Source: Tsukamurella spumae (GTDB lineage: Bacteria > Actinomycetota > Actinomycetes > Mycobacteriales > Mycobacteriaceae). From it: a DNA stretch of 64,000 nucleotides. Position numbers and translations under genes: made by a program. Shown piece after piece: positions 19,701 through 27,330 of the stretch. Position 1 is the first letter of the stretch; every line of letters starts with the position of its first letter. The stretch spans positions 123,607-187,606 of the forward strand of contig NZ_JAAXOQ010000005.1 in NCBI RefSeq assembly GCF_012396015.1, in the 5' to 3' direction. The notes under the pieces are model-generated. The model did no database searches, was not told where the DNA came from, and worked only from the letters and a program-made list of their open reading frames with translations.

Positions 19701-19793
19701 CGGGCCCGGCGCCGTGCCGCGGCCCGGCCCGCGGGCCCTGCGGCGGGCAGCGCCGAGGGTGACGCTGCGAACAAGGCGGACCAGCCGGTTTGA
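16755..19793 (+). CDS. rne: ribonuclease E/G
   Basis: A 1012-residue RNase E of the actinobacterial layout, with the catalytic core in the middle. Residues about 20-70 form an IF2N-like small domain (LRVHALARLLGLTSKEVLAHLGDLG). A long low-complexity region follows (about 75-370), alternating acidic and Arg-rich blocks such as RRRRGRRGRGRGRG, likely for RNA or partner binding. The S1 domain starts near 395 (VGNIYLGRVQNVLPSMEAAFVDIG). The DNase I-like nuclease domain carries the Mg-binding aspartates in VVDVNTGKFTG (about 679) and VVDFIDM (about 722). The zinc-link CxxC is CQAC near 780. The tail has PAEAA repeats and basic patches. GTG start with AGGAG upstream; the open frame begins earlier at 16530 but lies in the leader. 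Confidence 0.95.
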   Translation: MADNTSPEEQNNEAGEEFPQKLRVHALARLLGLTSKEVLAHLGDLGFVARSAHSSIDRSAAERVRDRIAELAGGAPDAADQQVAPEPATAPLAEPVEETPSLFSEAAVIEPIAEVAPPTIDTTVPLFLQPEQVEPAPRKARAPKKKDVVVEDAAEPEAPAVAVDTPATEQDTEPAAEAADAAPSGDESADDEGAGNRRRRRGRRGRGRGRGENADEQDGQDQAEQADGAPAQGASTDEQQPEEDSSPAAEAADEASSDDAEGDDVEDVTDGGSRRRRRRRRRRSGAGEDGAEAASSDDPPNTVVHEREPREARQRARRDEVRGISGSTRLEAKRQRRRDGRDTVRRRPPILTESEFLARREAVDRVMVVRERTGVGPSQGQDGHTVPHPADYTQVAVLEDGVLVEHFVTSSSSASMVGNIYLGRVQNVLPSMEAAFVDIGRGRNGVLYAGEVNWDAAGLDGNARKIEQALKPGDQVLVQVSKDPVGHKGARLTTQISLAGRFLVYVPGGGSAGISRKLPDTERKRLKEILKEIVPADAGVIIRTASEGVSAEELAGDVARLQAQWAEIEAASSQKGVKALYEEPDLLVKVVRDLFNEDFSKLVIEGRKAWDTTSKYVGDVAPDLMPRVEKFEKAHADAPDVFATYRIDEQLAKAMDRKVWLPSGGTLVIDRTEAMTVVDVNTGKFTGAGGNLEETVTRNNLEAAEEIVRQMRLRDIGGMIVVDFIDMVLESNRDLVLRRLTEALGRDRTRHQVSEVTSLGLVQMTRKRIGTGLVEAFSTPCQACAGRGIIVHDAPVESSGGGEDAGRSGERSEGTGRKKRKRSKSDGAAPAPEAQPAPAKEPAVHKGEHPMFRAMAAHHDEDGNETAVPAEAAVPAEAAAPAEAAAPAAPAEAAAPAQTAAPAETAAPAVDAPVEADRKPAEQPAEQAPSAPRRRRVARKAPTTTSASAQTIVVDIAAPVPDAPAAPAGDSAGQSVAEPARKRARRRAAARPAGPAAGSAEGDAANKADQPV
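19355..19482 (+). repeat. in-frame PAEAA-type tandem repeats in rne
   Basis: About eight imperfect 15-18-base units (cccgctgaggccgcg-like) encode repeated Pro-Ala-Glu-Ala-Ala blocks in the disordered C-terminal part of RNase E. Such a tract is likely to vary in length between strains. Confidence 0.75.
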
Positions 19794-19819
19794 CCCTGGC
19801 GTCGGCGTTCCCGTAACCT
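19790..19819 (+). promoter_or_regulatory. probable promoter of rplU-rpmA
   Basis: TTGACC (19790-19795) and TAACCT (19814-19819) with an 18-base spacer; the -35 overlaps the stop codon of rne. The predicted leader is about 117 bases, long enough for L21-type autoregulation, and ends with GGAG before the rplU ATG. Confidence 0.6.
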
Positions 19820-19943
19820 GGGAAGGTCGCTTTTCCGGCGGCGCGCTCGTGCGTGCGCGGTACCGGAGTACTTGCGTGAAGGCGAGCCGCGCACCTGGCG
19901 CGCGCTAGAACTACGAGATGTGTTGAAGAGGTAAGCGGAGAAG

Positions 19944-20255
19944 ATGGCCACGTATGCGATCGTCAAGACCGGCGGCAAGCAGTACAAGGTCGCCGTCGGC
20001 GACCTGGTGAAGGTCGAGAAGATCGACGGTGAGCTCGGTAGCAGCGTCAAGCTGCCCGTGGCGCTCGTTGTCGACGGTGCGAACCTCACCACCGACGCCG
20101 CCGCGCTGGAAAAGATCTCGGTCACCGCCGAGGTCGTGGATCAGGTCAAGGGCCCGAAGATCCGCATCCACAAGTTCAAGAACAAGACCGGCTACCACAA
20201 GCGTCAGGGCCACCGGCAGAAGCTCACGGTCGTCAAGGTGACCGCGATCGCCTGA
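19944..20255 (+). CDS. rplU: 50S ribosomal protein L21
   Basis: A 103-residue L21, a 23S rRNA-binding protein of the large subunit. It opens with [27 protein letters not shown] and ends with the basic signature [24 protein letters not shown] (quoted in overlapping sense; full family length). ATG with GGAG seven bases upstream. It is followed 45 bases later by rpmA; the rplU-rpmA-obg order is conserved across bacteria. Confidence 0.98.
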   Translation: MATYAIVKTGGKQYKVAVGDLVKVEKIDGELGSSVKLPVALVVDGANLTTDAAALEKISVTAEVVDQVKGPKIRIHKFKNKTGYHKRQGHRQKLTVVKVTAIA

Positions 20256-20300
20256 CCGGCGAACGAAGACCACTCACACTTTTAGTACAGGAGTAGCCAG

Positions 20301-20564
20301 ATGGCACACAAGAAGGGCGCGTCCAGCTCGCGCAACGGTCGTGATTCCAACGCCCAGCGACTGGGCGTCAAGCGGTTCGGTGGCCAGAAGGTCAACGCCG
20401 GTGAGATCCTGGTCCGCCAGCGCGGCACCCACTTCCACCCCGGCGTTCTCGTCGGCCGTGGCGGCGACGACACGCTGTTCGCTCTCGCGGACGGCGCCGT
20501 CGAGTTCGGCACCAAGCGTGGCCGCAAGACGGTCAACATCGTGCCGGTCGCTGCGGAGGCCTAG
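20301..20564 (+). CDS. rpmA: 50S ribosomal protein L27
   Basis: An 87-residue L27, located at the peptidyl-transferase centre where its N-terminal arm touches tRNA. It has the canonical start [20 protein letters not shown] and the body [18 protein letters not shown] and [14 protein letters not shown]. There is no Firmicutes-type N-terminal extension that would need cleavage. GGAG lies upstream of the ATG. A strong terminator follows before obg. Confidence 0.98.
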   Translation: MAHKKGASSSRNGRDSNAQRLGVKRFGGQKVNAGEILVRQRGTHFHPGVLVGRGGDDTLFALADGAVEFGTKRGRKTVNIVPVAAEA

Positions 20565-20595
20565 TCCGCGGCAGCAGTACGAAGTCTTCTCGAAG

Positions 20596-20639
20596 GCGGG
20601 CGTGGTCTCCTTGTCAGGGACCCGCCCGCTTTCGTTTTT
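20596..20639 (+). terminator. rho-independent terminator after rpmA
   Basis: GCGGGCG (20596-20602) pairs with CGCCCGC (20623-20629), the stem continuing with one mismatch, followed by TTTCGTTTTT. It separates the ribosomal genes from obg. Confidence 0.8.
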
Positions 20640-20678
20640 CCGCCCTCGGGCGGACACCCGGTAGAAAGAGGTTCATCC

Positions 20679-22139
20679 ATGTCCAGGTTCGTCGACCGCG
20701 TGACGGTGCATGTCACGGCAGGTAACGGTGGCCACGGCTGCGCCTCGATCCACCGCGAGAAGTTCAAGCCGCTCGGCGGTCCCGACGGCGGCAACGGCGG
20801 GCGCGGCGGCTCCGTGGTCCTCGAGGTCGATCCGCAGGTGCACACGCTGCTCGACTTCCACTTCCGCCCGCACCTCAAGGCCACCAACGGCAAGCCCGGC
20901 GAGGGCGGGAACCGCGAGGGACGCTCCGGACAGGACCTGGTCCTGAAGGTGCCGGACGGCACCGTCGTCCTGGACACCGACGGCAGGATGGTCGCCGATC
21001 TGGTGGGCGCGGGCACGCGGTTCGACGCCGCCCAGGGCGGCCGCGGCGGCCGGGGTAACGCGGCACTGGTGTCGAAGGCGCGCAAGGCGCCCGGTTTCGC
21101 GCTGCTCGGCGAAGAGGGCCAGGCGCGCGATCTGGTGCTCGAGCTCAAGTCGGTCGCCGATGTGGGGCTGGTCGGCTTCCCGTCCGCGGGGAAGTCCTCG
21201 CTGGTCTCGGTGCTCTCGGCCGCGAAGCCCAAGATCGCCGACTACCCGTTCACCACGCTCGCGCCGAACCTCGGCGTCGTGTCGGCGGGGGAGACCACCT
21301 TCACCATCGCCGACGTCCCGGGCCTCATCCCCGGCGCGTCGACGGGCCGCGGTCTGGGACTGGACTTCCTGCGCCACCTCGAGCGGTGCGCCGTGCTCGC
21401 GCACGTCGTGGACTGCGCGACCCTGGAGCCCGGCCGTGATCCGGTGAGCGATGTCGACGCGCTGGAGGCCGAGCTGGCCGCGTACCAGCCGGCCCTCGCC
21501 GCCGACACCGGCCTGGGCGACCTGTCCGAGCGGCCCCGCATCGTCGTGCTCAACAAGGCCGACGTGCCGGACGCCGAGGAACTCGCCGAGATGGTCCGCC
21601 CCGAGTTCGAGGCGCGCGGCTGGCCGGTCTTCGTGATCTCCGCGGTGGCGCACACCGGCCTGCGTGAGCTCACCTTCGCGCTCGCCGAGCTGGTGCAGCG
21701 CTATCGCGAGGAGCGGGGGACCCCGGTCGCCCGTCGCCCCGTCATCCGGCCGATCGCCATCGACGAGTCCGGGTTCGAGGTCATCTCCGACCCCGCCCAG
21801 CCGGGCGGCTTCATCGTGCGCGGCCCGCGGCCGGAGCGGTGGATCAAGCAGACGCCGTTCGACAACGACGAGGCCGTCGGCTTCCTGGCCGACCGGCTCA
21901 ACCGGCTCGGCGTCGAGAAGGAGCTGGTCAAGCTCGGTGCGGAGCCCGGTGCCCCGGTCACCATCGGCGATGTCTGCTTCAACTGGGAGCCCTCGCTCGG
22001 CACCATCGACGACGTGCCGGTCACCGGCCGCGGCACCGATATCCGGCTCGAGCAGAACGACCGCGTGGGCGCCGCCGAGCGTCGCCACCAGCACGACGTG
22101 CGGCGCGGCCTGGCGAGCGACGACGAGGACGACCTGTGA
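20679..22139 (+). CDS. obg: Obg-family GTPase (CgtA)
   Basis: A 486-residue GTPase linked to 50S assembly and stress signalling. The glycine-rich Obg fold occupies residues 1 to about 158 ([30 protein letters not shown]). The G domain follows with G1 [10 protein letters not shown] at about 166, G3 [10 protein letters not shown] and G4 [10 protein letters not shown]. The C-terminal OCT domain ends around residue 430 ([10 protein letters not shown]). The tail after it is short and charged. ATG with AGAGG upstream. proB overlaps its stop by four bases. Confidence 0.96.
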   Translation: MSRFVDRVTVHVTAGNGGHGCASIHREKFKPLGGPDGGNGGRGGSVVLEVDPQVHTLLDFHFRPHLKATNGKPGEGGNREGRSGQDLVLKVPDGTVVLDTDGRMVADLVGAGTRFDAAQGGRGGRGNAALVSKARKAPGFALLGEEGQARDLVLELKSVADVGLVGFPSAGKSSLVSVLSAAKPKIADYPFTTLAPNLGVVSAGETTFTIADVPGLIPGASTGRGLGLDFLRHLERCAVLAHVVDCATLEPGRDPVSDVDALEAELAAYQPALAADTGLGDLSERPRIVVLNKADVPDAEELAEMVRPEFEARGWPVFVISAVAHTGLRELTFALAELVQRYREERGTPVARRPVIRPIAIDESGFEVISDPAQPGGFIVRGPRPERWIKQTPFDNDEAVGFLADRLNRLGVEKELVKLGAEPGAPVTIGDVCFNWEPSLGTIDDVPVTGRGTDIRLEQNDRVGAAERRHQHDVRRGLASDDEDDL

Positions 22140-23278
22140 CCGAGGCGCCCGCGGCGTCCCACGGCGAGCTGCTCGACGGCGACATGCGGGCCCTCGTCGC
22201 GGGCGCCCGCAAGCTGGTGGTCAAGATCGGCAGCTCGGCGCTGACCGATCTCGAGCACGGCCTCGCGTCGGATCGCCTGGACGCGCTGACCGACGCGATC
22301 GTCGCGCGCCTGGACCGGGGCACCGAGGTCATCGTGGTCTCCTCCGGCGCGATCGGCGCGGGCATGGCGCCGCTGGGGTTGAAGCGCCGCCCCACGGACC
22401 TCGCGACCAAGCAGGCCGTCGCTTCGGTGGGGCAGCTGCAGCTGGCCAACGCCTGGGGCGCGTCGTTCCGGCGCTACGAGCGGATCGTCTCGCTGGTGCT
22501 GCTCACCGCGCACGACATCGGTCTGCGCGTGCACGCGGCGAACGCGCAGCGCACGCTCGACCGGCTGCGCGCGCTCGGTGCCGTCCCGATCATCAACGAG
22601 AACGACGTGGTGGCCTCGAACGAGGTGCGCTTCGGCGACAACGACCGGCTGGCCGCCCTCGTCGCACACCTGACCGGCGCCGATGCGCTCGTCCTGCTCT
22701 CCGATGTCGACGGGCTCTACGACGGTGACCCGCGCAAGGGCGAGGCCTCGCTCATCGCGGCCGTGGACGGCCCGGAGGACCTCGACGGGGTGGTGGCCGG
22801 TTCCGGCGGCGCGCTCGGCACGGGCGGGATGGCGTCGAAGCTGTCCGCCGCTCGGCTCGCCGCGGACGCGGGAGTGCCCGTGCTGCTGACCGCGGCGGCG
22901 CTCGCCGACCGGGCGCTCGACGGTGCGGACGTGGGCACGGTCTTCCGGCCCCGGGCCGTGCGCCTGTCGGCGCGGCGGTTCTGGGTGCGGCACGCCGCTG
23001 ACGTCCACGGGGAGCTGGTGCTGGACGACGGTGCCGTGGCCGCGGTCGTGGACCGCCGGCGGTCGCTACTGCCGGCGGGGGTGCACGGTGTGAGCGGCAC
23101 GTTCTCCGGGGGAGACGTGGTCAACCTGTGCGATGCGGCCGGCACCGTGCGGGCCCGCGGCGTCGTCGCCTACGACCACTCGGAGATCGAGGCGATGCTC
23201 GGGCAGGGCACCGCGGAGTTGCCGGAGGGGCTGCGGCGTCCCGTCGTCCATGCGGACGACCTCGTGCCGGTGCGCTGA
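22136..23278 (+). CDS. proB: glutamate 5-kinase
   Basis: A 380-residue ProB, the first step of proline synthesis (glutamate to glutamyl-5-phosphate with ATP). The amino-acid-kinase domain spans about 15-270: [44 protein letters not shown] and [15 protein letters not shown]. The C-terminal PUA domain spans about 285-370 ([38 protein letters not shown]). PUA-containing enzymes are usually the feedback-inhibited form. The GTG start overlaps obg's stop (GTGA). The strand then switches, so the obg-proB unit ends here; proA is not in the window. Confidence 0.96.
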   Translation: MTEAPAASHGELLDGDMRALVAGARKLVVKIGSSALTDLEHGLASDRLDALTDAIVARLDRGTEVIVVSSGAIGAGMAPLGLKRRPTDLATKQAVASVGQLQLANAWGASFRRYERIVSLVLLTAHDIGLRVHAANAQRTLDRLRALGAVPIINENDVVASNEVRFGDNDRLAALVAHLTGADALVLLSDVDGLYDGDPRKGEASLIAAVDGPEDLDGVVAGSGGALGTGGMASKLSAARLAADAGVPVLLTAAALADRALDGADVGTVFRPRAVRLSARRFWVRHAADVHGELVLDDGAVAAVVDRRRSLLPAGVHGVSGTFSGGDVVNLCDAAGTVRARGVVAYDHSEIEAMLGQGTAELPEGLRRPVVHADDLVPVR

Positions 23279-23297
23279 GCGGCCGATGGCCCCGCGG

Positions 23298-23741
23298 CTA
23301 CGCCGCTCCCTCGAGGTCCCGGCGCAGCGCCGCCTCGGAGGCCTTCACGGACTGGACGGCGAAGGGCTCGATGAGCATGCCGAGGGCCTTGCCCGCGAGA
23401 CCGCCCGGTAGGTCGTAGGTGAACTCGACGGCGAGTTCGGTGCGCCCCTCGTCGACGGCGCGGAACCGCCACCGCGAGGTGGTGCGGAACCCGGAGATCG
23501 ACTTCAGCGTGATCAGGCTGTCCTCGTCGAACTCCGTGACCTCGACGATGGAGCCGATCTCCTTCGGCCCGATCTTCACCGCGGAGTCGTAGACGGCGCC
23601 GAGGCCGTAGTCCTTCGTGCCCTGCGGCACGAACCGGCTGATCCCGAAGAACCACGTCGGCACGGTCCGGTAGTCCGCGACGTGCGCGAAGGCCCGGTCG
23701 ACGGGGACGGCGGCGGTGGCGGTGTGGTTGATCGTGGTCAC
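23298..23741 (-). CDS. SRPBCC-family (START-like) lipid-binding protein
   Basis: A 147-residue protein of the polyketide cyclase/dehydrase-like SRPBCC fold, which forms a deep hydrophobic pocket. Visible family features are VPVDRAFAHVADYRTVPTWFFGI (in two parts, about residues 13-35), the strand EVTEFDEDSLITLKS and the C-terminal helix LAGKALGMLIEPFAVQSVKASEAALRRDLE over about 110-145. No catalytic residues can be assigned. GTG start. It is convergent with proB (19-base gap) and divergent from the diiron oxygenase; ligand unknown. Confidence 0.75.
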   Translation of the reverse strand: MTTINHTATAAVPVDRAFAHVADYRTVPTWFFGISRFVPQGTKDYGLGAVYDSAVKIGPKEIGSIVEVTEFDEDSLITLKSISGFRTTSRWRFRAVDEGRTELAVEFTYDLPGGLAGKALGMLIEPFAVQSVKASEAALRRDLEGAA

Positions 23742-23851
23742 GCGGCGACCCTACACGCAGGACCAGGGTATTCATACAGATGGGCTGGAATTGTCCATCG
23801 GCGTGGTACGTTCTTGGTTCAAGTGTGTCAGCCGGGTAGTAGGAGGTCGAC

Positions 23852-24859
23852 ATGGCACTGCACATCACCCACATGGGACGGACGCGCGGGCGTCCCTTCG
23901 AGGGGCAGGCGGAGTACGAGCAGACGCTGGTCGACCTGTCGGAGGCCTCGGTCCAGCGCAATTTCGACCCGTACGTCGACATCGACTGGGACTCGCCGGA
24001 GCTGGCGGTCACCCCGGATGATCCGCGCTGGATCCTCGACTCCCGCTTCGATCCGATCGGCCGCACCGAGTGGTATCAGGCGCAGCCGCGGGCCAAGCAG
24101 ATCGAGATGGGCATGTGGCGGCAGGCCAACGTGGCGAAGGTGGGCCTGCAGTTCGAGTCGGTGCTGATCCGCGGGATCATGCAGTACACGGCCGTTCAGC
24201 CGAACAGCTCCCCGGAGTTCCGCTACGCCACGCACGAGGCGAAGGAGGAGTGCCAGCACACGCTGATGTTCCAGGAGTTCGTGAACCGGATCGGCATGGA
24301 CGTGCCCGGCGGCCCGCTGTGGTTCCGCCGGCTGTCGCCGATCATTCCGTTGGCGGCCACCACTTTCCCGATGATCTTCTACATGGGCGTGCTCGGCGGC
24401 GAGGAGCCGATCGACCACGTGCAGAAGCAGTTCCTGCGCTCCGGCATCGAGCAGCACCCCACGATGACCGCGGTCATGCAGATCCACGTGGCGGAGGAGG
24501 CGCGGCACATCTCGTTCGCGCATCAGCTGCTCGAGCACCGCATCCCCACGCGCGGCGCGTTCCCGCGGTTCCTGCTCTCGCTCGCGTTGCCGCTCGTGAT
24601 GCGCTCGCTGCTCACCGCGATCGCGGTGCCGCCGCGCGAGTTCCGCAAGCGCTTCGAGATCCCGCGCGCCGAGTGGAAGCAGATGTACTGGCGCTCCCCG
24701 GAGTCGCAGGCCGTCAAGCGCGAGGTGTTCGGCGATGTGCGCCTGCTGGCGGAGAAGACGAAGCTGATGAACCCGGTGTCGCGCCTGCTGTGGCGGGCGC
24801 TCGGCATCGACGGCCGCGTCTCCCGCTTCCGCAGCGAGCCCGCCTACGCGGCCGGCTGA
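23852..24859 (+). CDS. AurF-like diiron oxygenase
   Basis: A 335-residue protein of the ferritin-like diiron oxygenase group named after AurF (p-aminobenzoate N-oxygenase). Iron-ligand motifs are visible: EAKEECQHTLMFQEF (about residues 129-143) and EEARHISFAHQLLEH (about 214-228), the E-x-x-H patterns of two helices in the four-helix bundle. The hydrophobic stretch RFLLSLALPLVMRSLLTAIAV (near 230-260) suggests membrane contact. The substrate is unknown; similar genes are common in Mycobacteriales. ATG with TAGGAGG at seven bases, one of the best ribosome sites in the window. Confidence 0.82.
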   Translation: MALHITHMGRTRGRPFEGQAEYEQTLVDLSEASVQRNFDPYVDIDWDSPELAVTPDDPRWILDSRFDPIGRTEWYQAQPRAKQIEMGMWRQANVAKVGLQFESVLIRGIMQYTAVQPNSSPEFRYATHEAKEECQHTLMFQEFVNRIGMDVPGGPLWFRRLSPIIPLAATTFPMIFYMGVLGGEEPIDHVQKQFLRSGIEQHPTMTAVMQIHVAEEARHISFAHQLLEHRIPTRGAFPRFLLSLALPLVMRSLLTAIAVPPREFRKRFEIPRAEWKQMYWRSPESQAVKREVFGDVRLLAEKTKLMNPVSRLLWRALGIDGRVSRFRSEPAYAAG

Positions 24860-24870
24860 TCCTCCGCAGA

Positions 24871-24944
24871 CCCGAGGAATCCGATCCGCCTGCGGCGGAG
24901 CTGCTGTGAGCGGTTCCGCCCCAGGCGGATTCGTCTTCCTCGGG
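24871..24944. repeat. long intergenic hairpin
   Basis: Two arms, 24871-24892 and 24922-24944, pair along CCCGAGGAA/TTCCTCGGG and ATCCGCCTG/CAGGCGGAT with only a small internal loop. A further inner pairing GGCGGA (24894-24899) with TCCGCC (24915-24920) closes on a 15-base loop. There is no T-run. It starts 11 bases after the diiron oxygenase stop, so it could terminate or protect transcripts in both directions, or be a member of a dispersed palindromic repeat family. Confidence 0.7.
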
Positions 24945-24970
24945 CACGAGGCCCGCGCCACGATGGGGGC

Positions 24971-25588
24971 ATGACAGACACACCCACCATCCCCAGGTTC
25001 AGCGAGCGGGTGCGCCGTGAGCTCTACGACCATCGGGTCGTCGTCCTCGACGGTCCGCTCGACGACGACAACGGCTCCCTCCTCGCCACGCAGATCCTCT
25101 CCCTCGCCGCGGTGAGTCCCGGTGATATCGCGCTGTGGATCCATTCGCCCGGCGGCTCCGTGCCGTCCATGCTCGCGATCCGCGATGTCATGCGGCTCGT
25201 CCCCTGCGATGTCTCGACCCTGGTGCTCGGCATCGCCTACAGCGCCGGGCAGTTCCTGTTGTCCGCGGGAACGCCGGGCAAACGCCGGGCGCTGCCGCAC
25301 TCCCGGGTGCTCATGCACCAGGGGTCGGCGGGCATCGGCGGCACCGCCGTCGACATCGAGCTGCAGGCCGGCGACCTCCGGCACACCCGCGACACGGTGC
25401 TCGGCCTGATCGCCGAGGACACCGGACGCCCGCTGGAGCAGATCTTCGAGGACTCGCTGCACGACCGCTGGTACACGGCGCAGGAGGCCCGCGACTACGG
25501 CTTCGTCGACGAGATCGTGCAGTCCTTCGACACGATCGTCCCGGGCCGCCGCCGCACCGGTTTCGACCTCGCGGGGTTCCCACGATGA
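24971..25588 (+). CDS. ClpP-like protease subunit (accessory ClpP)
   Basis: A 205-residue ClpP paralogue. All three catalytic positions are kept: Ser in GIAYSAGQFLLSAGTPGKR, His in SRVLMHQGS and Asp in SLHDRWYTAQEARDYGFVDEIV. Substrate strand motif: WIHSPGGSVPSMLAIRD. It differs clearly from the housekeeping ClpP2 at the window start and resembles the second clpP operon of actinomycetes (clpP3-clpP4 of Streptomyces). In Streptomyces that operon is controlled by an XRE-type regulator, PopR. The next gene, a second ClpP-like subunit, overlaps by four bases but is broken. Confidence 0.88.
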   Translation: MTDTPTIPRFSERVRRELYDHRVVVLDGPLDDDNGSLLATQILSLAAVSPGDIALWIHSPGGSVPSMLAIRDVMRLVPCDVSTLVLGIAYSAGQFLLSAGTPGKRRALPHSRVLMHQGSAGIGGTAVDIELQAGDLRHTRDTVLGLIAEDTGRPLEQIFEDSLHDRWYTAQEARDYGFVDEIVQSFDTIVPGRRRTGFDLAGFPR

Positions 25589-26093
25589 GCACCTACACGA
25601 TCCCCAATGTCATCGACCGGCGCCCCACCGGCGAGCGCATCACCGATGTGTACTCGCATCTGCTTTCGGAGCGGGTGGTCTACCTCGGCACCGGCATCGA
25701 CGCCGGGGTCGCGAACGCGATCGTCGCGCAGCTGCTGTTCCTCGCCTCGGACGGCGAGGGCGAGATCCAGCTCTACATCAACTGCGAGGGCGGCGATCCC
25801 AGTGCGGCCCTGGCGATCTACGACACCATGCGGTACATCCGGCCGCCGGTGGCGACGACGTGCGTCGGGCAGGCCGTCGCGGTCGGGGCGGTGCTGCTCG
25901 CGGGCGGCGCACCGGGCCGGCGGATGGGGCTCCCGCACTCGCGGGTCGTGCTGCATCAGCCGTCGGCGCAGGGGCGCGGCACACCGGGCAGACCCCCGAA
26001 CAGCTGCGCGCCGACACCGATCACGACCGCGTCTTCACCGCCGCGGCGGCCGTCGAGTACGGGCTGATCGACGAGGTGATCGAGGAGGCCTGA
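25585..26093 (+). pseudogene. second ClpP-like subunit, frame-disrupted and lacking the catalytic Ser
   Basis: The frame from ATG 25585 reads a clear ClpP-like protein up to SRVVLHQPSAQGRG, then runs into nonsense. The homology resumes in another frame from about 25980 with HTGQTPEQLRADTDHDRVFTAAAAVEYGLIDEVIEEA (in parts) and ends at the stop 26091-26093. Intact relatives have about 33 residues between HQP and HTG; here only about 6 remain, so some 25-30 codons are missing with a frame change. The position of the catalytic serine reads GQAVAVGA, where active ClpP has GQAASMGA. It was therefore a ClpR-like inactive subunit even before it broke. Its ATG overlaps the stop of the active paralogue. 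Confidence 0.8.
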
Positions 26094-26202
26094 TGTCGGC
26101 GCGGTGGGCGGTGTCGGCCAGCCGTTCCCCGCGCTCGTGCCGCAGCCGGCGCAGGTGGGCGCCGAGCTCGTGCCGGAACAGTGCCTCGCTGCGGGTCTGC
26201 AT
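26094..26202 (-). pseudogene. 5' fragment of an XRE/PopR-like HTH regulator
   Basis: On the minus strand the ATG at 26202 opens a frame with SEALFRHELGAHLRRLRHER and GERLADTAHRADI, the first two thirds of an XRE-type helix-turn-helix where relatives continue with S-P-Q-Y-L-S-E-V-E. The homology stops at about codon 37, exactly at the stop codon of the broken ClpP-like gene, after which the frame is nonsense. It is convergent to the clpP-like pair, as regulators of accessory clpP operons often are. Too short for automatic gene calling; I read it as a deletion remnant. Confidence 0.6.
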
Positions 26203-26271
26203 GGGCCTCACGCTACGACGGGCCGGGCCCCGGCACCGTCGGATCCGCTGTGAGCAGCGTGGGGCGGTGCG

Positions 26272-26277
26272 TACCCT
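26272..26277 (+). promoter_or_regulatory. -10 box of the GH3 gene
   Basis: TACCCT ends eight bases before the ATG at 26286; no ribosome site is visible, consistent with a leaderless transcript. Confidence 0.4.
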
Positions 26278-26285
26278 CGGTGGGC

Positions 26286-27287
26286 ATGGTGGACTTCGAC
26301 CGTCGGACGTTCCTCGTCGCGGGCACGGGTGCCGTGTTCGCGACCCTCACAGCGGTGTCCGCCGGGCGGGCGGTGGCGGCGCCGGACGCGGGGCGGCGGG
26401 TGGTGTACTCCTACCGCGGCCTCACGCCGCCCGCTGAGCTGCTCACCAAGGTCTCGCAGGGCCGCGTCGGCGGCATCATCTTCTTCGCGGAGAACATCGC
26501 GTCCGCCGGCCAGCTCGCGGAGGTGGCGGCCGAGTTCCGCACGGCGGCGAAGGGCTCGCTGGCGTTGCTCACCGATCAGGAGGGCGGCCAGGTCAACAGG
26601 GTTCCCGGCGGTCCCGCCGCGTCCGCGCAGCAGGTGGGCGCGTCCGCGGACCCGGCGTCCGCCGCGCGGGCGCAGGGCTCGGCGGCCGCCGCTGCGCTGG
26701 GCGGGGCCGGGCTCACCGGCGACCTGGCACCCGTGCTCGGCGTCCACCGATCCGCCGGCGACTTCCTGGACGCCACGCAGCGCAGCTTCTCGTCCGATCC
26801 GAAGGTGGTCGCGGACTGCGGCGCGGCCTTCATCCGGGCCGCGCAGGGCGCAGGGATCTCGGCGTGCGCCAAGCACTTCCCGGGCCTGGGTGCTGCGCCG
26901 GCGGGGGCGAACACGGACCTGACCACGGTCACCGTCGACCTGCCGGCTGCGACCCTGCAGTCGGTCGACATGGCGCCGTACTCCGCGGCGATCGCCGCGG
27001 GGGTGCGGATGGTGATGCCGTCGTGGGCCGTCTATCCCGCGTTGGACGCGGCGAACCCGGCCGGCATGTCCCGGACCATCCTGCAGACCCATCTGCGCGG
27101 CCGGCTCGGCTTCACGGGCACGATCATCACCGACGCGCTGGAGGCGGGGGCCCTCGCCGCGTACGGCTCCACGGGGCAGCGGGCGGTCGCGGCGGTCCGG
27201 GCCGGAGCCGACCTGCTGTGCTGCTCCGCTCGGGATGTCGCCCAGGGCGACGAAGCGGCGGCGGCTCTCGCGTACGCCGGCCTCTGA
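26286..27287 (+). CDS. secreted glycoside hydrolase family 3 (NagZ-like) protein
   Basis: A 333-residue GH3 N-domain protein, probably a beta-N-acetylglucosaminidase acting on peptidoglycan or other glycans. A Tat-type signal is visible at residues 2-31 (DFDRRTFLVAG, hydrophobic core, AVAA cleavage region), so it is exported folded. Catalytic features: KHFPGLG (part of the His/Asp dyad region) and the nucleophile Asp in TGTIITDALEAGAL. The substrate-binding LLTDQEGGQVNRVPG matches the NagZ group. The ATG at 26286 places the twin arginine right at the N-terminus; the open frame extends upstream into unconserved sequence that encodes the XRE fragment on the other strand. Confidence 0.85.
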   Translation: MVDFDRRTFLVAGTGAVFATLTAVSAGRAVAAPDAGRRVVYSYRGLTPPAELLTKVSQGRVGGIIFFAENIASAGQLAEVAAEFRTAAKGSLALLTDQEGGQVNRVPGGPAASAQQVGASADPASAARAQGSAAAAALGGAGLTGDLAPVLGVHRSAGDFLDATQRSFSSDPKVVADCGAAFIRAAQGAGISACAKHFPGLGAAPAGANTDLTTVTVDLPAATLQSVDMAPYSAAIAAGVRMVMPSWAVYPALDAANPAGMSRTILQTHLRGRLGFTGTIITDALEAGALAAYGSTGQRAVAAVRAGADLLCCSARDVAQGDEAAAALAYAGL

Positions 27288-27330
27288 CCGCGCGCGGGCG
27301 CACCGGCGCGCTCGCCGACGGGGGAGGTGA

